A stretch of 14,955 bases of DNA. It comes from JBDTGE01 sp050742975. GTDB lineage: Bacteria; Actinomycetota; Actinomycetes; Mycobacteriales; Jatrophihabitantaceae. The stretch is taken from positions 1 through 14,955 of the forward strand of contig JBOGDQ010000339.1 of the NCBI GenBank assembly GCA_050742975.1, written 5' to 3'. Below the pieces are notes generated by a model, which was not told where the DNA came from, searched no databases, and worked only from the letters and a program-made list of their open reading frames with translations. This document shows, one piece after another, positions 1 to 6,244 of the stretch. Positions within the stretch are counted from its first letter, which is position 1; each line of letters begins with the position of its first letter. The position numbers were made by a program, and so were the translations under genes.

Positions 1-203
1 GCCAACTGCCCGGCGGCGTCAAGCTGGCCGGCGAGGCCAAGACAATCCGATCGGCCAGCGCGAAATCATCAGATCAGGTTCATAGGCCCGGGGCGGTTTC
101 ATCCCGCATATATCCCGCGAGATCTGACATTGAGCTGCATTCGGGGGCTTCCAGCGGCACTCCGCTGCACTTCGGCCCGATCCCACGAGGCCCCCGAAAC
201 AAG
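1..203. other. left-edge stretch without an assignable gene
   Basis: No complete gene is visible here. The third forward frame has a short G/C-rich third-position bias over the first ~14 codons, so the tail of a gene lying further left is possible. The frame then loses that bias and I recognise no product. The rest is the downstream flank of the tRNA-Tyr terminator. Confidence 0.3.
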
Positions 204-234
204 CCTGTGGGCCCCGAAATCCGGGGCCCACAGG
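204..234 (-). terminator. hairpin terminator of tRNA-Tyr
   Basis: A perfect 12-bp stem (204-215 with 223-234, arm CCTGTGGGCCCC) closes a 7-nt loop. On the minus strand it begins 6 nt after the tRNA 3' end and is followed by the moderately T-rich CTTGTTTC. The position and very stable stem fit an intrinsic terminator or processing barrier for the tRNA transcript. The weak U-tract is common in high-GC actinomycetes. Confidence 0.7.
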
Positions 235-240
235 GGGTTG

Positions 241-322
241 TGGCGGGTGTTGGGTTTGAACCAACGTAGGCTGAGCCGGCGGTTTTACAGACCGCTCCCT
301 TTGACCACTCGGGCAACCCGCC
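241..322 (-). tRNA. tRNA-Tyr (anticodon GTA)
   Basis: The minus strand reads a 7-bp acceptor stem (GGCGGGT with ACCCGCC, 316-322 and 242-248), a D-arm beginning TGCCCGAGTGGTCAAAG, an anticodon loop CTGTAAA giving anticodon GTA, a long class II variable arm, and a T-loop GTTCAAACC. The length of 82 nt fits a class II tRNA-Tyr. The discriminator base is A and the 3' CCA is not encoded (ACAA follows), so CCA must be added after transcription. The gene is divergent from yajQ and ends before a strong hairpin. It apparently stands alone as a single-tRNA unit. Confidence 0.96.
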
Positions 323-353
323 GTGCACCGGAACACTCCGGCAACGGGACGGA

Positions 354-359
354 AGCCTA
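354..359 (-). promoter_or_regulatory. probable -10 element for tRNA-Tyr
   Basis: TAGGCT on the minus strand matches the actinobacterial TANNNT -10 consensus and lies 31 nt before the mature tRNA 5' end, a plausible leader length. No convincing -35 is visible 17 nt upstream. The leader also contains a small hairpin (CCGGA/TCCGG, 328-341). Confidence 0.4.
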
Positions 360-364
360 CCCGA

Positions 365-410
365 TCGCTGCACCCGGCCACCGGGCGCTCCGCTACGGTC
401 GGTGCAGCGA
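365..410. promoter_or_regulatory. 10-bp inverted repeat in the tRNA-Tyr/yajQ divergent region
   Basis: TCGCTGCACC (365-374) is repeated in perfect inverted orientation as GGTGCAGCGA (401-410), with a smaller palindrome CCCGG/CCGGG (373-385) between. The arms flank the probable yajQ -10 (394-399) and lie just behind the tRNA-Tyr -10. It could be an operator or a DNA cruciform. No regulator can be named. Confidence 0.35.
394..399 (+). promoter_or_regulatory. probable -10 element for yajQ
   Basis: TACGGT fits TANNNT and would place transcription start near 406, giving a leader of about 24 nt that contains the clear ribosome-binding site CAGGAGG (418-424). No good -35 is visible. The element sits inside the loop of the 365-410 inverted repeat. 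Confidence 0.35.
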
Positions 411-429
411 ACACCCGCAGGAGGTACCG

Positions 430-921
430 ATGGCCGATCCGTCGTTCGACGTCGTGAGCAAGATCGACCGCCAGGAGGTCGACAACGCGCTCAACCAGGC
501 AGCCAAGGAACTCTCGCAGCGCTTCGACTTCCGCGGGACCAACGCGAGCATCGAATGGTCCGGGGAACTCGGCATCCTCGTCAAGGCCGACACCGAGGAG
601 CGGGCCGCGGCGGCGCTCGAGGTGTTCAAGGAGAAGCTGATCAAGCGCTCCATCTCGCAGAAGGCCCTCGACGTCGGCGAGCCCAAGCTCTCGGGCAAGA
701 ACTACGTGATCACCGGCTCGATGAAGCAGGGAATAGGCCAGGACGACGCCAAGAAGATCGCCAAGCTGATCCGTGACGAGGGGCCGAAGGGCGTCCAGGC
801 CTCGATCCAGGGCGATCAGCTGCGGGTGTCGGGCAAGAAGAAGGACCATCTCCAGGACGTCCAGGCACTGCTCAAGAATGCCGATCTCGGCGTCGCGCTG
901 CAGTTCACCAACTACCGGTAA
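430..921 (+). CDS. yajQ: YajQ family (DUF520) nucleotide-binding protein
   Basis: This 163-aa protein has the YajQ family's usual length and landmarks: N-terminal SFDVVSKIDRQEVDNA, then FDFRGT near residue 35, a central LIKRSISQKAL segment and an acidic/basic C-terminal half ending in VALQFTNYR. The family adopts two ferredoxin-like (RNP-like) folds. Members bind nucleotides, and some Xanthomonas and Pseudomonas homologues bind cyclic di-GMP. The physiological role in actinomycetes is not established. The ATG at 430 is chosen because CAGGAGG lies 5 nt upstream and the family N-terminus begins right there. The reading frame is open further upstream but overlaps the tRNA. The gene converges on htpX with only 6 nt between stop codons. 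Confidence 0.95.
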   Translation: MADPSFDVVSKIDRQEVDNALNQAAKELSQRFDFRGTNASIEWSGELGILVKADTEERAAAALEVFKEKLIKRSISQKALDVGEPKLSGKNYVITGSMKQGIGQDDAKKIAKLIRDEGPKGVQASIQGDQLRVSGKKKDHLQDVQALLKNADLGVALQFTNYR

Positions 922-927
922 GCCAGC

Positions 928-1797
928 TCAGCGCGGGTAGCGCGGGTCCGATCGAGCCATCTCCTGCAGCCGGGCGATCCGCGCGGCCATCGGCGGATGC
1001 GTCGAGAACAGGTTGCCCAGCCCGCCGCTGCGGAACGGGTTCGCGATCATCAGGTGGCTGGTCGTGACCAGGGCCGGCTCCTGAGCAAGGGGCCGAGCCG
1101 CGACACCGACCTCCAGCTTGCGCAGTGCTGACGCCAGGCCGATCGGGTCCCCCGCGAGCGCGGCTCCCGAAGCGTCGGCCTGGTACTCGCGCGAGCGGCT
1201 GATCGCCAGTTGGATCAGCCCGGCCGCGAGCGGACCCAGGATCATCATCAGCAGCGCGCCGAGCGGGTTGCGGTCGCGATCGCGGCCGCCGCCACCGAAG
1301 AACAGGGCGAACTGCGCGATGAAGGTGATGCAGGCGGCGATGGACCCAGCGGCGGACGAGATCAGGATGTCGCGGTTGTAGACGTGACTGAGCTCGTGTC
1401 CGAGCACTGCCCGCAGCTCGCGTTCGTCCAGGATCGCGAGGATGCCCTCGGTCGCGCACACCGCGGCGTGCCGGGGGCTGCGCCCGGTGGCGAACGCGTT
1501 CGGCTGGTCGGTCGGTGCGACGTAGAGGCGCGGCATCGGCTGTCGGGCGTTGGTCGCGAGCTCGCGGACGATTCGGTACATCGTCGGCTGCTGGGCCTCG
1601 CTGACCGGCCGGGCCCGCATGGATGCCAGCGCGATCTTGTCCGAGTTGAAGTAGCTGAACCCGTTGACGGCAATGGCGATCAGCAGGCCGACGATCAACC
1701 CGGTGCGGCCCGCGATGGCTCCGCCGGCGACGACGAGCACGGCGCCGAGCAGCCCGAACAGGACGGCCGTCTTGAGTCCGTTCTGCACGCTGGTCAC
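928..1797 (-). CDS. htpX: membrane zinc metalloprotease HtpX
   Basis: This M48-family integral-membrane protease is thought to degrade damaged membrane proteins. From the GTG at 1797 it is 289 aa. Two N-terminal membrane segments span about residues 11-50. The zinc motif HELSH lies at 134-138 (ligands His134 and His138, catalytic Glu135), and the third ligand is probably Glu204 in SREYQAD. Two further hydrophobic stretches span about 150-168 and 180-200. The C-terminal FSTHPPMAARIARLQ block (about 264-278) is typical of HtpX. The start is uncertain: neither GTG 1797 nor GTG 1788 (VQNGLKTAVLFG) has a good ribosome-binding site, and an open ATG at 1896 would overlap the divergent carbonic anhydrase gene. 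Key residues are intact. Confidence 0.93.
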   Translation of the reverse strand: MTSVQNGLKTAVLFGLLGAVLVVAGGAIAGRTGLIVGLLIAIAVNGFSYFNSDKIALASMRARPVSEAQQPTMYRIVRELATNARQPMPRLYVAPTDQPNAFATGRSPRHAAVCATEGILAILDERELRAVLGHELSHVYNRDILISSAAGSIAACITFIAQFALFFGGGGRDRDRNPLGALLMMILGPLAAGLIQLAISRSREYQADASGAALAGDPIGLASALRKLEVGVAARPLAQEPALVTTSHLMIANPFRSGGLGNLFSTHPPMAARIARLQEMARSDPRYPR

Positions 1798-1865
1798 GCC
1801 ACGTACAACGCGCGACGCCCACCGGCGCGTTCCCACCGTGTTGTGGATCTGGAAAACTGCAAACC

Positions 1866-2363
1866 ATGTCCGCGACCGACCACCTCGTCCACGCAAACGA
1901 CCGCTACATCGAGAGCTTCCCCGGGCCGCGGCCGAAGCGGCCGAAGCTGCGCATGGCGGTGATCGAGTGCATGGACTCGCGGCTGGACACCTTCGCCGCG
2001 CTCGGGCTCGACATCGGCGACGCCCACATCATCCGCAACGCCGGCGGCCTGATCACCGACGACGTGCTGCGCTCGCTCGCGATCAGCCAGCGCGCCCTGG
2101 GCACCCAGGAGGTCATGATCCTGCACCACACAGACTGCGGGATGCATGCCTTCGACGACGCGGCGTTCCGCTCCGAGCTCGCTGCCGAGTCGGGTCAGGA
2201 ACCGGGCTGGGATGTCCCCGGCTTCACCGACGTCCAGGCCAAGGTGCGCGAGTCGATCGCGCTGGTGCGTGGCTGCGGCTGGATCCCCAACCGCGACGAG
2301 GTACGGGGCTTCGTGTTCGACGTGGCCACGGCGCGGATCACCGAGGTCACGGACGTCACCTAG
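1866..2363 (+). CDS. beta-class carbonic anhydrase
   Basis: This 165-aa cytosolic zinc enzyme interconverts CO2 and bicarbonate. The zinc ligands are visible: Cys35 in ECMDSR (with the Asp37/Arg39 dyad), and His88 and Cys91 in HHTDCGM. GDAHIIRNAGG (51-61) is the conserved segment between them. Its short length and architecture resemble the small actinobacterial beta-CA group that includes M. tuberculosis Rv1284. The ATG at 1866 lies 68 nt from the divergent htpX start. Only a weak GGA sits upstream, so initiation may be poor or leaderless. The gene lies between htpX and the korAB block. A role in supplying or removing CO2 for the decarboxylating KorAB enzyme is inferred from position only. 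Confidence 0.93.
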   Translation: MSATDHLVHANDRYIESFPGPRPKRPKLRMAVIECMDSRLDTFAALGLDIGDAHIIRNAGGLITDDVLRSLAISQRALGTQEVMILHHTDCGMHAFDDAAFRSELAAESGQEPGWDVPGFTDVQAKVRESIALVRGCGWIPNRDEVRGFVFDVATARITEVTDVT

Positions 2364-2390
2364 CTCAGGACCTGACGCCCACCCTCACGA

Positions 2391-2418
2391 CCTGGGCCCC
2401 GGGGGAATGGGGTCCAGG
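2391..2418. terminator. hairpin between convergent genes
   Basis: CCTGGGCCCC (2391-2400) pairs with GGGGTCCAGG (2409-2418): ten pairs including one G-U on the plus strand, with an 8-nt loop. It sits between the carbonic anhydrase stop (2363) and the convergent stop at 2434, where a bidirectional terminator is expected. No U-tract follows. Confidence 0.5.
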
Positions 2419-2433
2419 CCGCGATTGGGGGGT

Positions 2434-2832
2434 TCAGGCGGCCCAGCGGAAGGAGACCATCAGCGACTCGATGCGCTCCACGACGTCGGCGTCGGTCCCC
2501 TCGGTCAGGGTGAACTCCGCGAGCAGGGCCAGTCGCTGGTCGGGGGCCGGCAGCACGTACCGGACGCAGTCCTCGCTGTCGTCGGCGTCGACCAGTTCGG
2601 CGGCTACGCAGTCCGGGCCGAGCCGGCGGCTCGGCGGCGCGTCGCCGTCGAGCAGGCCCACGGTCAGGACGCCGCTCGCCGGCACGAACGACTCGGCGCC
2701 GATCACGACGGTGCTCAGCACGGCCAGCAGCGGCGCACCGGCGATCTCGTCGGGCAGGCCGGCCTCGGCAGGAGTGACGACGAGCCAGTCACGGCAGTCC
2801 ATCTCGAAGGCGGGCAGAACCAGGTCCTTCAC
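2434..2832 (-). CDS. hypothetical protein, 132 aa
   Basis: I do not recognise this protein. Coding status is supported by strong G/C bias at third positions and by GAGGAG (2838-2843) five nt before GTG 2832. A GTG two codons earlier is too close to that site. The product is acidic and soluble-looking, with alternating hydrophobic stretches suggesting an alpha/beta domain (LPDEIAGAPLLAVLSTVVIG near 25-45, RYVLPAPDQRLALLAEFTL near 90-110). It closes with an amphipathic helix and the tail SLMVSFRWAA. It has no signal peptide or membrane helix. Two cysteines lie at about 13 and 74 and a third at about 88. It is convergent with the carbonic anhydrase gene and divergent from korA. No catalytic motif is evident. 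Confidence 0.75.
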   Translation of the reverse strand: MKDLVLPAFEMDCRDWLVVTPAEAGLPDEIAGAPLLAVLSTVVIGAESFVPASGVLTVGLLDGDAPPSRRLGPDCVAAELVDADDSEDCVRYVLPAPDQRLALLAEFTLTEGTDADVVERIESLMVSFRWAA

Positions 2833-2843
2833 GACCACTCCTC

Positions 2844-3201
2844 AAAACTTCTTCGCTCGGCCTCGGGGGTGCTGGCGAACTGCCCAGCGGCTGCGCTGTT
2901 TGGCGTGATACCCGCGATCTCCGCCGCAATCACTCAATCCGGCAAAGTCGCGGCACAAGCTAGGTCAAATCTGGACGTTTGGGTCGATGACTTTTCACTT
3001 GTGCGTCACGCACGCTAAATGGCTCGCCTCGCCTCGGGAAGGCACCGGCCCTGGCAGCAATGTGCGCGGCCACAACCGGCCAGTCGGTGAGCGATGCCAC
3101 CGGTACGACGAACCGGTTGCTACGTACGATGGACCCGTTGCGATCTCGCACAGCGCGGTGCGGCTCACAACTCCGCACGATGCCGGGAGGCGTCCAGCCG
3201 C
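2844..3201. other. gene-free spacer upstream of korA
   Basis: This 358-nt stretch is less GC-rich than the flanking genes and holds no convincing gene; the short open frames lack third-position bias. It should carry the promoters of the minus-strand 132-aa gene and of korA. Visible signals are a small palindrome GTGCGTCACGCAC (3001-3013), a TACGAT at 3125-3130 that fits a -10, and a hairpin GTGCGG/CCGCAC (3158-3163 with 3173-3178) in the putative korA leader. The korA ribosome-binding site GGGAGG is at 3185-3190. Confidence 0.5.
3125..3130 (+). promoter_or_regulatory. possible korA -10 element
   Basis: TACGAT matches TANNNT and would give a korA leader of about 65 nt containing a 6-bp hairpin (3158-3178) just before the ribosome-binding site. 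No good -35 is visible at the right distance, so this is tentative. Confidence 0.35.
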
Positions 3202-5106
3202 ATGTCCAAGAACGTTCAGCAGCTCGATCAGGTCGTGATTCGTATTGCCGGGGACTCCGGTGACGGCATGCAGTTGACGGGCGATCGGTTCACCCAGGAG
3301 ACCGCGCTGTTCGGAAACGACCTGGCGACGTTCCCGAACTTTCCCGCCGAGATCCGTGCGCCGCAGGGCACGCTGGCCGGCGTCTCCTCGTTCCAGCTGC
3401 ACTTCGCCGACCACGACATCTTGACACCGGGTGACCGCCCGGACGTGCTCGTGGCGATGAACCCGGCCGCGTTGAAGGCGAACCTCGGCGACGCGCCGAA
3501 GGGTGCCACGCTGATCATCGACACGCACGACTTCACCACGCGCGCGCTGGCCCGCATCGGCTGGGCGAGCAACCCCCTCGAGGACGGCACGCTGGACGGC
3601 TTCCAGGTGCATGCGCTCGACCTGACCGCGATGACGCTCGAGGCGCTGGAGGGCAGCGAGCTCTCGCGCAAGGACGCCGGCCGCAGCAAGAACATGTTCG
3701 CGCTCGGCCTGCTGTGCTGGATGTACTCGCGGCCCACCGAGGGCACGCTGGACTTCATCGCCAAGAAGTTCGCGTCCAAGCCGGACATCGCCGAGGCCAA
3801 CACCACTGCGTTCCGCGCCGGCTACAACTTCGGCGACACGACCGAGGCGTTCGCCGTCCAGTACGAGGTCAAGCCGTCGACGCAGGAAGCGGGCACGTAC
3901 CGCAACATCAGCGGAAACCTCGCGCTGGCGTACGGCCTGATCGCGGCGGCGAAGCGGTCCGGTCGTCCGATGTTCCTCGGCGCCTACCCGATCACGCCGG
4001 CCAGTGACATCCTGCACGAGCTGAGCAAGCACAAGCGGTTCGGCATCCGCACGTTCCAGGCCGAGGACGAGATCGCCGGCATCGGCACGGCGCTCGGGGC
4101 CTCGTTCGGCGGCGCGCTCGCGGTCACCACCTCGTCCGGGCCGGGAATCGCGCTCAAGGGCGAGGCGATCGGCCTGGCCGTCTCGCTTGAGCTGCCGCTG
4201 GTCGTCTGCGACATCCAGCGCGGCGGCCCGTCCACCGGGCTGCCTACCAAGACCGAGCAGTCCGACCTGCTGCAAGCGATGTACGGGCGCAACGGCGAAG
4301 CGCCGGTGCCGATCGTCGCGGCCCAGTCACCGGGCGACTGCTTCGACGCCGCGCTCGAGGCGGCCCGGATCGCGCTCACATACCGCACACCGGTGTTCCT
4401 GCTCTCGGACGGTTACCTCGCGAACGGCTCCGAGCCGTGGCGCGTCCCGTCGGTGGCCGAGCTCCCGGACCTGTCGGTGCAGTTCGCCACCGAGCCGAAC
4501 GGGGCCGACGGCGAGTTCCTGCCGTACCTTCGTGACCCCGAGACGCTGGCCCGGGCCTGGGCGGTTCCGGGCACGCCGGGGCTGGAGCACCGCGTCGGCG
4601 GCATCGAGAAGGCCGACCGGACCGGCAACATCTCCTACGACCCGGACAACCACGACTTCATGGTCCGCACCCGCCAGGCCAAGGTCGACGGCATTGCCCG
4701 CAGCCTGCCCCCGCTCGTCGTCGACGACCCCAGTGGGGGTACCCCCGCCGACGGGGGCGTAGCCGGCGGGGGAGGCGACGCGAGGGTGCTGGTGCTGGGG
4801 TGGGGCTCGACGTACGGCCCCATCGGCGCCGCATGCCGCCAGATCCGCGCCGCCGGCCAGTCCATCGCGCAGCTGCACCTGCGCCATCTCAACCCGTTCC
4901 CGTCCGACCTGGGCGAGATCCTGAGCCGCTACGACAAGGTCGTCATCCCCGAGATGAACCTCGGCCAGCTGGCCCAGCTGATCCGCGCGAAGTACCTGAT
5001 CGACGCGATCAGCGTGACACAGGTCCGGGGCCTACCGTTCAAGGCCGACGAGCTCGCCGAGATGCTCGCCGGCGTCATCGAACAAGGAGCTACCGAGAAT
5101 GCGTGA
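3202..5106 (+). CDS. korA: 2-oxoglutarate (2-oxoacid):ferredoxin oxidoreductase, alpha subunit (gamma-alpha fusion)
   Basis: This 634-aa subunit forms, with KorB, the enzyme that oxidatively decarboxylates 2-oxoglutarate to succinyl-CoA and reduces ferredoxin. Residues 10-200 are the fused gamma domain (IRIAGDSGDGMQLTGDRF at 13-30). Residues 237-415 are the alpha/pyrimidine-binding domain, with the hallmark YPITP at 262-266 and RGGPSTGLPTKTEQSDL at 340-356. Residues 528-634 are the C-terminal domain (VLGWGSTYG at 531-539). Between the last two lies an unusual Gly/Ala/Pro-rich insert (about 511-526) encoded by a palindromic GC element. ATG 3202 is chosen because the family N-terminus starts there and GGGAGG lies 11 nt upstream; earlier starts add low-bias sequence. 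The stop overlaps a small ORF leading into korB. 2-oxoglutarate is inferred from actinobacterial homologues; another 2-oxoacid is possible. Confidence 0.95.
   Translation: MSKNVQQLDQVVIRIAGDSGDGMQLTGDRFTQETALFGNDLATFPNFPAEIRAPQGTLAGVSSFQLHFADHDILTPGDRPDVLVAMNPAALKANLGDAPKGATLIIDTHDFTTRALARIGWASNPLEDGTLDGFQVHALDLTAMTLEALEGSELSRKDAGRSKNMFALGLLCWMYSRPTEGTLDFIAKKFASKPDIAEANTTAFRAGYNFGDTTEAFAVQYEVKPSTQEAGTYRNISGNLALAYGLIAAAKRSGRPMFLGAYPITPASDILHELSKHKRFGIRTFQAEDEIAGIGTALGASFGGALAVTTSSGPGIALKGEAIGLAVSLELPLVVCDIQRGGPSTGLPTKTEQSDLLQAMYGRNGEAPVPIVAAQSPGDCFDAALEAARIALTYRTPVFLLSDGYLANGSEPWRVPSVAELPDLSVQFATEPNGADGEFLPYLRDPETLARAWAVPGTPGLEHRVGGIEKADRTGNISYDPDNHDFMVRTRQAKVDGIARSLPPLVVDDPSGGTPADGGVAGGGGDARVLVLGWGSTYGPIGAACRQIRAAGQSIAQLHLRHLNPFPSDLGEILSRYDKVVIPEMNLGQLAQLIRAKYLIDAISVTQVRGLPFKADELAEMLAGVIEQGATENA
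4735..4772. repeat. REP-like GC palindromic element inside korA
   Basis: A perfect palindrome GGGGGTACCCCC (4735-4746) overlaps a 9-bp stem CCCCCGCCG/CGGCGGGGG (4742-4750 with 4764-4772, 13-nt loop). It encodes the Gly/Ala/Pro-rich linker at KorA residues about 511-526, where relatives as I recall them have a short DDP-type linker. It keeps the frame. Similar short GGGGGTACCCCC-type elements are scattered in Streptomyces-like genomes. Calling it an inserted repeat is inference, as only one copy is in this window. Confidence 0.45.
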
Positions 5107-5191
5107 GCGAAGCTTGCGAGGGAACCATGAGTACGGACGAAGCTTGCGAGGGAACCATGAGTACGGGCGAAGCATTGCGAGGGAACCATGA
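5099..5191 (+). CDS. 30-residue small ORF linking korA and korB
   Basis: ATG 5099 follows AAGGAG (5084-5089, 9-nt gap). It overlaps the korA stop in the string ATGCGTGA, and its TGA (5189-5191) overlaps the korB ATG as ATGA. The peptide is basic and contains the decapeptide SLRGNHEYGR twice in tandem, then SIAREP. Because each 30-bp DNA repeat equals ten codons, copy number could change without breaking the linkage. Its likely role is to carry ribosomes from korA to korB rather than to make a functional protein. Translation is unproven. A competing frame (5127-5198, 23 residues) runs through the same repeats. Confidence 0.4.
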   Translation: MRERSLRGNHEYGRSLRGNHEYGRSIAREP

Positions 5192-5197
5192 GTACTG
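5107..5197. repeat. three tandem 30/30/31-bp repeats at the korA-korB junction
   Basis: Copies occupy 5107-5136, 5137-5166 and 5167-5197. Copies 1 and 2 differ by one base in 30. Copy 3 carries an extra T (AAGCATTGCG instead of AAGCTTGCG) and a changed end where korB begins. Every copy holds the module GCGAGGGAACC-ATG-AGTAC, that is, a ribosome-binding site with an ATG, giving starts at 5127, 5157 and 5188. Only the last is korB. The array fills essentially the whole intercistronic region. Confidence 0.95.
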
Positions 5198-5198
5198 A
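5127..5198 (+). CDS. alternative 23-residue upstream ORF overlapping the korB start
   Basis: This frame starts at the ATG of repeat copy 1, re-encounters the ATG of copy 2 in frame (5157), and ends at TGA 5196-5198, 11 nt inside korB. Both ATGs carry the same GAGGG ribosome-binding site as korB itself, so initiation is plausible. They would be in frame with korB but for the single extra base in copy 3. It may be a by-product of repeat duplication. Its translation would compete with, or couple to, korB initiation. Confidence 0.25.
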   Translation: MSTDEACEGTMSTGEALRGNHEY

Positions 5199-6234
5199 GG
5201 GCGCGAACCTCGGACTGAAGGCGAAGGACTTCAAGACCGACCAGGAGGTGCGCTGGTGCCCCGGCTGCGGTGACTACGCGATCCTGGCCGCCGTCCAGGG
5301 CTTCATGCCCGAGCTGAACATCCCGCGCGAGAACATCGTGTTCGTCTCCGGCATCGGCTGCTCGTCGCGGTTCCCGTACTACATGAACACGTACGGCATG
5401 CATTCGATCCACGGGCGCGCCCCTGCGATCGCGACCGGCCTGTCGACCTCGCGCCCCGACCTGAGCGTGTGGGTCATCACCGGCGACGGCGATGCGCTGT
5501 CCATCGGCGGCAACCACCTGATCCACGCGCTGCGCCGCAACGTGAACCTGAAGATCCTGCTGTTCAACAACCGGATCTACGGCCTGACCAAGGGCCAGTA
5601 CTCCCCCACGTCCGAGATCGGCAAGATCACCAAGTCGACGCCGATGGGCTCGCTGGACAACCCGTTCAACCCGGTGTCGCTCGCGCTCGGAGCCGAGGCC
5701 ACGTTCGTCGCCCGCACCCTGGACTCGGACCGCAAGCACCTCACGTCGGTGCTGCGCGCGGCCGCGGAGCACAAAGGCACCGCGCTCGTCGAGATCTACC
5801 AGAACTGCAACATCTTCAACGACGGCGCGTTCGAGGTCCTCAAGGACGCCGACACCCGCGATGATTGGACGATCCGCATGGAGCACGGCCAGCCCATGCG
5901 CTTCGGTGCTCTCGACCCGAACGGCGTCGGCAGCAAGGCGGTCGTCCGCGGCGAGAACGGCGCGCTGTCCATCGAGGACGACGTCGCGGCCGACGACACG
6001 CGCGTGGTGATTCACGATGCGCACGTCGACGACCCCGCCTACGCGTTCACGCTTTCGCGGATCTCATCGGTCGACTCGCGTTACGCCCCGATGGGCGTGT
6101 TCCGCTCGGTCGAGCGTCCGGTCTACGACACCCTGATGCGCGAACAGATGGACACCGCCGCGGCGAAGGCTCCGGGTGACGAGGCGGCGCTCGACTCACT
6201 ACTCGCCGGCGTCGACACCTGGACCGTCGCCTGA
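5188..6234 (+). CDS. korB: 2-oxoglutarate (2-oxoacid):ferredoxin oxidoreductase, beta subunit
   Basis: This 348-aa subunit binds thiamine diphosphate and, in the family, one [4Fe-4S] cluster that passes electrons to ferredoxin. Candidate cluster ligands are Cys24 and Cys27 (WCPGCGDY), Cys58 (GIGCSS) and Cys207 (YQNCNIF). The thiamine-diphosphate/Mg motif is GDGDALSIGGNH (99-110) with NNRIYGLTKGQYSPTS (127-142). All expected residues are present and length is normal. ATG 5188 is chosen because MSTEGANLGLKAKDF leads straight into the conserved region and upstream ATGs are out of frame. Its ribosome-binding site GAGGG lies inside the third tandem repeat. It is co-transcribed with korA and probably translationally coupled through the small ORF. 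Confidence 0.96.
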   Translation: MSTEGANLGLKAKDFKTDQEVRWCPGCGDYAILAAVQGFMPELNIPRENIVFVSGIGCSSRFPYYMNTYGMHSIHGRAPAIATGLSTSRPDLSVWVITGDGDALSIGGNHLIHALRRNVNLKILLFNNRIYGLTKGQYSPTSEIGKITKSTPMGSLDNPFNPVSLALGAEATFVARTLDSDRKHLTSVLRAAAEHKGTALVEIYQNCNIFNDGAFEVLKDADTRDDWTIRMEHGQPMRFGALDPNGVGSKAVVRGENGALSIEDDVAADDTRVVIHDAHVDDPAYAFTLSRISSVDSRYAPMGVFRSVERPVYDTLMREQMDTAAAKAPGDEAALDSLLAGVDTWTVA

Positions 6235-6244
6235 GCTCGATCTC

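Noticed and set aside
80..373. Small protein containing GLPEWSKGAVCKTAGS
   Set aside because: This is the well-known spurious translation of tRNA-Tyr.
1798..1896. N-terminal extension of htpX to ATG 1896
   Set aside because: It would overlap the divergent carbonic anhydrase start and adds an Arg/Trp-rich sequence not typical of HtpX, whose membrane-helix N-terminus begins at about 1797-1770.
2874..2890. Similarity to the first 17 bases of the window (15 of 17 match)
   Set aside because: The match is too short, and no longer alignment or repeat structure extends from either site.
5099..5199. CRISPR array interpretation of the korA-korB tandem repeats
   Set aside because: The repeats are directly adjacent with no spacers, and each contains a ribosome-binding site and ATG; no cas genes are present.
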